A stretch of 11,972 nt of DNA from Nanosynbacter sp. (GTDB taxonomy: Bacteria; Patescibacteriota; Saccharimonadia; Saccharimonadales; Saccharimonadaceae), in assembly GCA_015257635.1 (NCBI GenBank), contig JABZJU010000003.1, positions 1 through 11,972 on the forward strand, in the 5' to 3' direction. Position numbers and translations under genes: made by a program. Under the pieces are notes generated by a model. It saw only the letters and a program-made list of their open reading frames with translations. It was not told the origin of the DNA and ran no database searches. Below are positions 5,640 to 11,062 of the stretch, piece by piece. Numbering within the stretch: position 1 is the first letter of the stretch; each line of letters begins with the position of its first letter.

Positions 5640-6761
5640 CTAGCGTCGTTTTCGCGGCACAATTTTTGAAGCGCCGTTCTTCAATTGCTCTTCTGCTTGA
5701 TGTAATTTCACAGCCGCAGCTTCTTGTAAATTGATCGATCGAGCTTCCAATATGCTGCTGCCGACCGCTAAACTCACGAACAACAAGCCCAAGCCGCCCG
5801 TCGCCCATTCTGGTAGTTCCAAGTGGAATAATTTGGCAATCATCATCACGCCGAGTGCCATAATTGCCCAGTGAGCACCATTTTCCAGATATTTATATTT
5901 GCTAAGCGCGCCTGTTCGCAACAAATATACGGTTAGTGATCGGACCCAAATTGCTCCAGCACCCAGTCCAGCCACGATTAGTAGCACACTGTTGGTGATG
6001 GCGAACGCACCAATCACACCGTCAAAGCTAAAGCTGGCATCCAGAACCTCCAAATATAACAAGCTAGCGAACGCCGCCCAACCAGTTTTAATCTTAACAG
6101 ACTTCGCGTCATCTTCATGGAAAAATGACCCAAATAACTCCAACCCAATATGCAGCACAATTCCAAGCACTGCCGAAATCAGCACCAAAGATTTATGCGG
6201 TGCCTCGACCGTAAAATACAAAACAGCCGCCACGCTAAGCATTATGCACACCTTAAAATTCTCAAATCGCCCAGCCTTTGCCAAGATCGGCTCAACATGT
6301 CGCATCCAGTGGACACGCTTGTTGTAATCGATGAAATAGCTAAGTCCAATCATAATCAAAAACGCACCGCCAAACGCGTCAATCATCGGCGACGCCTCGT
6401 GCAGGATTTTGCCGTACTCAACAGGCTTATGAAGCGCCAGATTGACAACATCCATAAATCCATGACCACTCGCAATCATCACGATAGCAATTGGCAATAT
6501 AAATCGAACGACAAACACCGCCACAAATATGCCAGCCGTCAGGAAGACTTTCTGCCAAACTTGGCTCATTCCCGCCAAAACCTTGCTATTTATCACCGCG
6601 TTGTCGAAGCTAAACGTGACTTCCAAAACCACCAAAATAGTAAATAGCCAAAGACCGCTAACGCCCATATGGCTAAAAATCAAACTGCCCAAACCTAAGG
6701 TCAATAGGACCGAAAACCAGAAAATCCGAAACGGATGATGTGAATGTAAAAGATGCTTCAT
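5640..6761 (-). CDS. DUF475 family, TerC-like integral membrane protein
   Basis: The 373-residue protein is almost entirely membrane-embedded with about nine hydrophobic segments. It carries the two internally repeated acidic motifs of the DUF475/TerC group: LEVTFSFDNAV (about 46-56) and LEVLDASFSFDGVIGAF (about 237-253). TerC/Alx relatives move or sense metal ions such as Mn2+ and affect tellurium resistance; for DUF475 the substrate is not established. The C-terminal about 40 residues are a cytoplasm-like, Lys/Arg-ending tail (IVPRKRR). The start at 6761 lies 8 bp after an extended -10 box TATACT on the minus strand. It is divergent from the permease gene and may share regulation with it because their promoters interlock. 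Confidence 0.85.
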   Translation of the reverse strand: MKHLLHSHHPFRIFWFSVLLTLGLGSLIFSHMGVSGLWLFTILVVLEVTFSFDNAVINSKVLAGMSQVWQKVFLTAGIFVAVFVVRFILPIAIVMIASGHGFMDVVNLALHKPVEYGKILHEASPMIDAFGGAFLIMIGLSYFIDYNKRVHWMRHVEPILAKAGRFENFKVCIMLSVAAVLYFTVEAPHKSLVLISAVLGIVLHIGLELFGSFFHEDDAKSVKIKTGWAAFASLLYLEVLDASFSFDGVIGAFAITNSVLLIVAGLGAGAIWVRSLTVYLLRTGALSKYKYLENGAHWAIMALGVMMIAKLFHLELPEWATGGLGLLFVSLAVGSSILEARSINLQEAAAVKLHQAEEQLKNGASKIVPRKRR

Positions 6762-6769
6762 ATTGATTT

Positions 6770-6795
6770 AGTATAGCATAAGCATGGAGTATAAT
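6770..6795. promoter_or_regulatory. Interlocked divergent promoters of DUF475 and permease genes
   Basis: Minus strand: TATACT at 6770-6775 with an upstream TG (extended -10), ending 8 bp before the DUF475 ATG at 6761. Plus strand: TATAAT at 6790-6795, ending 7 bp before the permease ATG at 6803. The two -10 boxes are only 14 bp apart, so the polymerase sites overlap. No Fur-type dyad like the one at 8574-8594 is seen here. Confidence 0.6.
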
Positions 6796-6802
6796 TTTAT
6801 AT

Positions 6803-7846
6803 ATGGCACAAAAATCGCCAGATGGTCGCATAAAAAAGTTTTTATCAGCCAACAGCGAATTGATCGGTTGGGTGTTTTTTGGCGTCCTTATAATTTCTAT
6901 TTATCAATTCAGCTCACGATTCGGCGTCATGTTATTAAACGGAGAATTTGCAGAATGGTGCAATAAATTACTTCCGTCATTACAAGATTTCATCACGCTG
7001 ACGCTAAGCGTAATTGTCGAGGCGGTCCCATTCTTAATTTTAGGAATTATCATATCCGCGCTTATCAGATACTTTTTATCATCAAAAGATGTCTTCAAAA
7101 TGTTACCAAAAAACGCCTTTCTTCGACGAATTGCGCTCTCTATGATCGGGCTAATTTTACCTGTATGCGAATGTGGTAACGTGCCAATTGCACGCAGCTT
7201 AATGACAAACGGATTAAAACCTGCCGACGTTATTAGCTTTCTTTTCGCCGCGCCAATCTTAAACCCGATAACCATAATTTCAACCATGACCGCCTTCAGT
7301 TTTGACACCCGAATGGTTTGGTGGCGAATTATTTTTGCGCTAATTATCGTACAAATAACCGCTTTTATCGTCAGCTTTTTTAAGGAAGATTCCGTCATTA
7401 ATCCAGAGTTTGAAAAACTTTGCGACTCTCATAATCACGATTCAAAATTGTCAAACGTATTCAGCTCATCACGCAATGAATTCTGGCAATTATTTACTAT
7501 GTTGGTCTTAGGCGCTAGCATCGCAGCCGCTACACAAATCTTCGTTCCACGATTCATCATAAACGCTGTCGGTAGCGATATTTTCTTATCAGTCATATCT
7601 ATGATCACGCTAAGTTTCGTCATTTCGATATGCTCCAGCATCGACGCATTCTTTGCACTAGCTTACGTGCGAAATTTCACAACAGGCTCAATTTTATCTT
7701 TCTTGCTGTTCGGACCGATGATAGACATTAAAATGATTACGCTATTAAAAACAACTTTTCGCTGGAAATTTATTGCAACAATTACCTTAACTGTATTCAT
7801 CTTATCACTAATTGTCGGGCTGGGGGTTAATTTATATGTACGCTAA
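6803..7846 (+). CDS. YraQ/UPF0718 (DUF318) family permease
   Basis: The 347-residue protein has about eight membrane segments and the features of the UPF0718/DUF318 permease family. The first repeat holds LPVCECGNVPIARSL (about 119-133), with the paired Cys122 and Cys124, then FLFAAPILNPITII (about 146-159). The second repeat carries the equivalent ISICSSIDAFFALAY, with one Cys and an Asp. A hydrophilic loop with His (CDSHNHDSK) separates the halves. ATG 6803 lies 7 bp after TATAAT, so it is expected to be leaderless. The next gene overlaps its end by 11 bp and encodes the usual partner (TIGR03943), so the two probably form one complex. Members have been linked to metal or metalloid transport; the substrate here is unknown. 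Confidence 0.87.
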   Translation: MAQKSPDGRIKKFLSANSELIGWVFFGVLIISIYQFSSRFGVMLLNGEFAEWCNKLLPSLQDFITLTLSVIVEAVPFLILGIIISALIRYFLSSKDVFKMLPKNAFLRRIALSMIGLILPVCECGNVPIARSLMTNGLKPADVISFLFAAPILNPITIISTMTAFSFDTRMVWWRIIFALIIVQITAFIVSFFKEDSVINPEFEKLCDSHNHDSKLSNVFSSSRNEFWQLFTMLVLGASIAAATQIFVPRFIINAVGSDIFLSVISMITLSFVISICSSIDAFFALAYVRNFTTGSILSFLLFGPMIDIKMITLLKTTFRWKFIATITLTVFILSLIVGLGVNLYVR

Positions 7847-8570
7847 CCTTGCAAAATCAATTGGCGGAATTGTCGTTTGTGTATATATTTTGCTATTAGC
7901 TTGGCGCGACCAACTCGGCTTTTACGTTCATCCACGCTATCACACATTCGCGGTCGTAATTAGCGTAATCGGCGTTATACTTTTGCTTATTGATATAATG
8001 TTGCAATTAAAAAATAAACCCGCAAAAGATAAATCTAGAATTGGCTTGAAAAAAATTACCCCGATATCTTATTTTGCAATAATTATATTATCAGTCGGAT
8101 ATATATTGCCACCAAAGCCACTCTCTCCAAGCAGTCTCGCGCAAAAAGAAAGTCCTGCGATTATTGAGCCAGAAAGTCGTTGCGAAACACCTCAACCAAA
8201 AGAAGGCTCTTCTACAATCTCAATAAATCGCTGGAAAACCGCTATAAATTCTTGCAAAGAGGCCGCTTATTTTAACGGCAAAGATATTACCATTACTGGC
8301 TTCGTTTCAAATGATCTGTTAAAAAACTACGGCTATAATTACTTCAATATTGCCAGATACGTTATAAGTTGCTGCACTGTCGACAGCGTGCCTATGAAAA
8401 TCCTGGTCGAGAAAAACTTTTCGACAGACTACCCAGATGGAACATGGCTAATCGTCAAGGGTAAATTGTCGCAAAAAATCGTTAATAGTCAAGCTGAATA
8501 CGTCATAACCGACGCGCACATCACAAAAATCAATCAACCCAAATATCCTTATGAATTACTCGGACTGTAA
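7836..8570 (+). CDS. TIGR03943/DUF1980 family permease partner protein
   Basis: This 244-residue protein matches the TIGR03943 (B. subtilis YcgQ-type) layout. An N-terminal membrane region (segments about 8-24, 38-56 and 78-92) is followed by a low-complexity Pro/Ser linker and a C-terminal extracytoplasmic-type beta domain. That domain has the family block ITGFV (about 153-157) and NIARYVISCCTVDSVP (about 171-186); the CC-x2-D motif (Cys179, Cys180, Asp183) is a likely metal or redox site. The ATG at 7836 is preferred to the in-frame TTG at 7812 because it gives an 11-bp overlap with the permease and lies 9 nt after a G-rich weak SD (7822-7826). The pairing with the upstream permease is conserved in many Gram-positive bacteria. 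Its biochemical role is not established. Confidence 0.85.
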   Translation: MYANLAKSIGGIVVCVYILLLAWRDQLGFYVHPRYHTFAVVISVIGVILLLIDIMLQLKNKPAKDKSRIGLKKITPISYFAIIILSVGYILPPKPLSPSSLAQKESPAIIEPESRCETPQPKEGSSTISINRWKTAINSCKEAAYFNGKDITITGFVSNDLLKNYGYNYFNIARYVISCCTVDSVPMKILVEKNFSTDYPDGTWLIVKGKLSQKIVNSQAEYVITDAHITKINQPKYPYELLGL

Positions 8571-8573
8571 GTC

Positions 8574-8594
8574 TATTGCACACTTGTTGCAATA
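8574..8594 (+). promoter_or_regulatory. Candidate Fur-family operator, 7-7-7 inverted repeat
   Basis: TATTGCA (8574-8580), a 7-nt spacer CACTTGT, and TGCAATA (8588-8594) form a perfect 21-bp dyad. It covers the -35 box of the fur-like gene. Read as TTGCAC-N5-TTGCAA it resembles, from memory, the Streptomyces Nur consensus tTGCaa-N5-ttGCAA with one mismatch. This points to autoregulation by the Fur-family protein just downstream. Confidence 0.55.
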
Positions 8595-8603
8595 AGTTAT
8601 AAA
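8576..8603 (+). promoter_or_regulatory. Promoter of the fur-like gene
   Basis: TTGCAC (-35, 8576-8581) and TATAAA (-10, 8598-8603) are 16 bp apart. Transcription should start at about 8610, giving a leader of only about 7 nt before the ATG at 8618. The -35 box lies inside the 21-bp dyad, so a bound repressor would block polymerase. Confidence 0.55.
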
Positions 8604-8617
8604 CTATTCATAGTACT

Positions 8618-9031
8618 ATGCTAAATGAAATATTTGAACGCCACAATCTTCGCCTGACAAAACCTCGCCAGCAAGTATTTGATATCCTGCGAAATTCAGA
8701 TGTGCCTCTTACGGTCGGCGATATTGCGAAAAACTGCAAAAACATTAACCGTGCCAGCATTTACCGCACACTGCTGATGTTCGATAATCTGAACATTATA
8801 AACACCATAACTATTGGCTGGAAGAATTATTACGAGTTAGCGGAACCTTTTATACCACATCACCACCATCTCTACTGCATCAATTGTCAAAATGCCGAAC
8901 CTATACAATCGCAAGAACTCGAAAAACTCATAGATCTCATCGGTAAAAAACATAATTTCATAGTCGCAAAACACCATTTTGAACTGGAAGGTATTTGCGA
9001 AAAGTGCCGACATATTATAGAAAATAAATAA
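8618..9031 (+). CDS. Fur-family metalloregulator (Fur/Zur/Nur type)
   Basis: The 137-residue protein is a full-length Fur-family repressor. Residues 1-78 form the winged helix, with recognition helix NRASIYRTL at about 44-52. The C-terminal dimer domain has the metal cluster HHHHLYCINC (81-90) and a second pair GICEKC (125-130), so Cys87, Cys90, Cys127 and Cys130 give the structural zinc site; His81-84, His119 and His120 are candidate regulatory ligands. Sequence alone does not say whether it senses Fe, Zn, Ni or peroxide. Context of a COG0523 GTPase and TIGR03943/permease pair favours zinc or nickel. A 21-bp dyad overlaps its own promoter. It follows the TIGR03943 gene by 47 bp and may also be read through from that operon. 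Confidence 0.92.
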   Translation: MLNEIFERHNLRLTKPRQQVFDILRNSDVPLTVGDIAKNCKNINRASIYRTLLMFDNLNIINTITIGWKNYYELAEPFIPHHHHLYCINCQNAEPIQSQELEKLIDLIGKKHNFIVAKHHFELEGICEKCRHIIENK

Positions 9032-9042
9032 TTTTTCCCAAC

Positions 9043-9085
9043 AAAAAAGCGCCAGGTAAGGGTGGGCATCACCTGACGCTTTTTT
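9043..9085 (-). terminator. Intrinsic terminator hairpin, best on the minus strand
   Basis: Arms 9043-9057 and 9071-9085 form a 15-bp stem with A/T-rich ends, so it can stop transcription from both sides: the fur-like gene on plus and the ncRNA on minus. The single imperfection (C9052 against A9076) is a C-A mismatch in the plus-strand RNA but a G-U wobble in the minus-strand RNA, which makes the minus strand the better-paired form. The loop also holds half of a pseudoknot. Confidence 0.75.
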
Positions 9086-9352
9086 ACCCTTCAACCCACC
9101 CGAGCTACCGTATCAGTGAAGCGTCGCGACTAAAACTCCAAAAGTCCGCGCCTGATGACTATCAATACAATTTCGTACTCACATTAACAGAGGTCGCCTT
9201 TGAAAAAGGGCAGTTAAAGGGGTTAGTATGCGCGTAACGTTGAACCGCAAAAAGTGGAGGGTAAGAATACTTAATGCCATTGCGCGCAACCTAACATATA
9301 GTTAGAATAGGGGGTATAAGGTGCGTTTGGTTAATGATTACTTAACCAATCG
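9043..9352 (-). ncRNA. Putative structured non-coding RNA, about 310 nt, unassigned
   Basis: A near-ideal promoter on the minus strand (9359-9387) should start an RNA at about 9352, and the hairpin with T-run at 9043-9085 would end it. No convincing protein is encoded. Visible structure: a perfect 8-bp hairpin TTGGTTAA/TTAACCAA near the 5' end (9327-9349); a long-range helix pairing 9222-9226 and 9229-9234 with 9291-9295 and 9283-9288; an alternative hairpin using the same CTAAC strand (9291-9305); and a 3' pseudoknot. I looked for signatures of tmRNA, RNase P RNA, SRP RNA and 6S RNA and found none that convince: no GGTTCGACG-type tmRNA start or CCA end, no GAAAGTCCGGGC-like P4 strand on this strand, and no SRP GGAA apical loop. 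It may be a divergent form of one of these, or a new RNA. Confidence 0.6.
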
Positions 9353-9358
9353 TCCTTG

Positions 9359-9387
9359 ATTATAGCAAACATTTGACAAAGTGTCAA
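9359..9387 (-). promoter_or_regulatory. Near-perfect sigma-70 promoter of the ncRNA
   Basis: Read on the minus strand: TTGACA (9382-9387), a 17-bp spacer, TATAAT (9359-9364), with TGC directly before the -10 box. All twelve consensus bases match. It is the strongest promoter in the window, as expected for a stable RNA gene. Confidence 0.8.
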
Positions 9388-9400
9388 TACTTTTTACCAC
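9373..9400 (+). promoter_or_regulatory. Weak promoter of dprA
   Basis: TTGACA (-35, 9373-9378) is followed after 16 bp by a poor -10 match TACCAC (9395-9400), ending 7 bp before the ATG at 9408. The -35 box forms a perfect dyad, TTGACA-AAG-TGTCAA (9373-9387), with the -35 of the opposing ncRNA promoter, so the two promoters compete for polymerase. Confidence 0.4.
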
Positions 9401-9407
9401 ATTTTTT

Positions 9408-10277
9408 ATGGAAATCAATAGAATTACACCAGATGAGCATATTTTCTCCCAGAGATTAGCGCATATTGCCAATCCACCAAAAAGCTTATGTTATATGGGA
9501 AAATTACCAGAAACAAATGCGCCAGTCGTATCAATCGTCGGGTCCCGTAAGCCATCTGCCTACGGAAAAGAAGTGACCGAGCGATTAGCAACAGATCTGG
9601 CAAAAGCCGGATGTGTAATCGTGAGTGGGCTGGCGCTAGGTGTGGATTGCATTGCCCAAAAAGCTGCGATTGAAGCTGGCGGAACGGTCGTGGCGGTCGT
9701 CCCAAACGAGCTTCCTGATATTTCACCGCGGACCAATTATCAACTAGCCATGAGCATCATAGAGCGGGGCGGCGCGGTCGTTTCAGAATGGATGAAGGGC
9801 GATAATAAAATAGTCAATCGTTGGAGTTTTCTGGAGCGCAATCGGCTGGTTAGCGGGCTAGCTGACGGAATTATTATCACCGAAGCCGCCGAGCGAAGCG
9901 GCACATTAAACACAGCCTCGCACGCACTGAACCAGGGAAGAGATTTGTTTGTAGTTCCCGGAAACATAACCAGCCCACTGTCGGCTGGTTGTAATACCTT
10001 ATTAAAGCAAGGGGCGTATTTGGTGACGGACGCCGACGATGTTTTATCAATCATCGCGCCAGAAAAATTACAAAAAGACAGCGACCAAGAATTAGCAGCC
10101 AGCGCAACAATCGAAGAAGCGATCATCATAAAACTCATCTCAGAAGGGCTTCGTGACGGCGATGAAATCCAACAAAAATCAGGATTATCCGCGTCAGATT
10201 TCGCCACGGCGTTAACTATGCTGGAAATAAACGGAGTGATCAAGCCTCTCGGAGCGAATAACTGGACATTACGATAA
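9408..10277 (+). CDS. dprA: DNA-processing protein DprA (Smf)
   Basis: DprA binds single-stranded DNA taken up during natural transformation and loads RecA. The 289-residue protein has the Rossmann-like core: GSRKPSAYG (about 45-53), SGLALGVD (about 73-80), RNRLVSGL (about 144-151), EAAERSGTLNTASHAL (about 159-174), FVVPGN (about 181-186) and GCNTLLKQGA (about 194-203). The last 60 residues form a winged-helix domain. It lacks the N-terminal SAM-like domain of long DprAs, as many short versions do. ATG 9408 is chosen over GTG 9381 because the GTG lies inside the promoter region and the extra residues match nothing in the family. A competence role fits the importance of DNA uptake in host-dependent CPR bacteria, but no other com gene is in view. 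Confidence 0.93.
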   Translation: MEINRITPDEHIFSQRLAHIANPPKSLCYMGKLPETNAPVVSIVGSRKPSAYGKEVTERLATDLAKAGCVIVSGLALGVDCIAQKAAIEAGGTVVAVVPNELPDISPRTNYQLAMSIIERGGAVVSEWMKGDNKIVNRWSFLERNRLVSGLADGIIITEAAERSGTLNTASHALNQGRDLFVVPGNITSPLSAGCNTLLKQGAYLVTDADDVLSIIAPEKLQKDSDQELAASATIEEAIIIKLISEGLRDGDEIQQKSGLSASDFATALTMLEINGVIKPLGANNWTLR

Positions 10278-10279
10278 TA

Positions 10280-10308
10280 TTGCTATTTTGACAAATTGAT
10301 GTTATTAT
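10280..10308 (+). promoter_or_regulatory. Promoter of the CDP-alcohol phosphatidyltransferase gene
   Basis: TTGCTA (10280-10285), 17 bp, TATTAT (10303-10308) with TG at 10300-10301 (extended -10). The -10 box ends 7 bp before ATG 10316 and covers the alternative ATG at 10307, which therefore cannot be the start. A nearby TTGACA (10288-10293) is at the wrong spacing (9 bp). Confidence 0.6.
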
Positions 10309-10315
10309 GCGGACT

Positions 10316-11011
10316 ATGAAAAAAGCCCGAGAAGCATCTCCTACCGCCCGTAAAGTCGCCAAGGACGTCTTTACTATCCCTAATTTGATAAGCGTGACTG
10401 GCGCCACTTTAGCGATACACGGATCTGAGAAAATCGATACGGCTGAAGGATTAGCGGAATGCGCGGTCGGGCGATTAGCCGACGTTCTGGACGGCAAAGT
10501 AGCGCGCATAACAGGGCAGACTAGCAATACCGGGGCGGCATTAGACGCCACAACAGATAAAATAGTTATGGCAAAAATCCTCTATGAAATGAATAAAAAG
10601 GAGTTGGCTCCAAAATATGTCCTTGGCACTGTTGCGCTACTGAACTCGATAAACGCCGTGGCTACGGGAATCGCTAATTTACGTAGTGATGAGAAAGCCG
10701 AAACTCGACCGACCAAATCAGGGAAGGTGGGTCTAGCTATGGAAACGGCAGCCTTAGTCGCTTATGCCGCCGCCGAATTAGCCGACAAACGAACCGACAA
10801 TCCAAAGCCTGCCAAGCTTCTACGCAAACTAGGAGCTGGAGCATTCGCCGCTTCACTTCCGTTCGCTGCGCACGCAACATGCACCTACATAAAACGAGCA
10901 ATTAACGGCGGCGCAGAAAAAGAAGATCCAGAAAAACCACACCAAATAGCAGATGTTAAGCGCAGTCTTGGATCAATGGCAATGCTCGGTCGTCTCAGTG
11001 GTCGCTCGTAA
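10316..11011 (+). CDS. CDP-alcohol phosphatidyltransferase family membrane enzyme
   Basis: The family signature D-x2-D-G-x2-A-R-x8-G-x3-D-x3-D is complete: Asp56, Asp59, Gly60, Ala63, Arg64, Gly73, Asp77 and Asp81. These enzymes swap CMP of a CDP-alcohol for another alcohol in the membrane; PgsA (phosphatidylglycerophosphate synthase) is the best-known bacterial member. The N-terminal FTIPNLISVTGATL is the usual first membrane helix, and further hydrophobic stretches lie at about 101-118, 139-158 and 172-192. At 231 residues the size fits. The C-terminal about 35 residues are charged and likely cytoplasmic. Start 10316 is set by the promoter; the alternative three codons earlier overlaps the -10 box. 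Which alcohol acceptor it uses cannot be read from the sequence, so pgsA is not assigned. Confidence 0.85.
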   Translation: MKKAREASPTARKVAKDVFTIPNLISVTGATLAIHGSEKIDTAEGLAECAVGRLADVLDGKVARITGQTSNTGAALDATTDKIVMAKILYEMNKKELAPKYVLGTVALLNSINAVATGIANLRSDEKAETRPTKSGKVGLAMETAALVAYAAAELADKRTDNPKPAKLLRKLGAGAFAASLPFAAHATCTYIKRAINGGAEKEDPEKPHQIADVKRSLGSMAMLGRLSGRS

Positions 11012-11026
11012 TAATTCACTTTGCGG

Positions 11027-11054
11027 TTGTAGCTAGATAGTGATTTGTTATAAT
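11027..11054 (+). promoter_or_regulatory. Promoter of topA, predicted leaderless
   Basis: TATAAT at 11049-11054 ends 8 bp before ATG 11063; a weak -35 TTGTAG (11027-11032) is 16 bp upstream of it. No SD is present. Confidence 0.55.
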
Positions 11055-11062
11055 ATAAAGTT

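Noticed and set aside
7812..7835. TTG start at 7812 for the TIGR03943 gene
   Set aside because: ATG 7836 gives a compact overlap and a better N-terminus for this family.
9152..9158. Second CTGATGA, a possible further hammerhead core
   Set aside because: No flanking helix I, II or III can be formed around it, the next GAAA is over 40 nt away, and no cleavage triplet is placed correctly.
9179..9280. 33-codon ORF on the minus strand inside the putative ncRNA
   Set aside because: No SD, no family resemblance and position inside predicted helices; most likely chance.
9032..9407. tmRNA or RNase P RNA in the fur-dprA gap
   Set aside because: AAAAGTCCGCGC at 9139-9150 on plus faintly resembles the RNase P P4 strand, but its partner strand and other conserved blocks are missing and no plus promoter is seen. 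No tmRNA ends or tag-like reading frame were found.
9381..9407. GTG start at 9381 for dprA
   Set aside because: It lies in the promoter dyad and adds residues not expected for DprA; ATG 9408 fits better.
10288..10293. TTGACA as the -35 box of the phosphatidyltransferase gene
   Set aside because: It is only 9 bp from the TATTAT box and has no -10 box at 17 bp; TTGCTA at 10280-10285 is correctly spaced.
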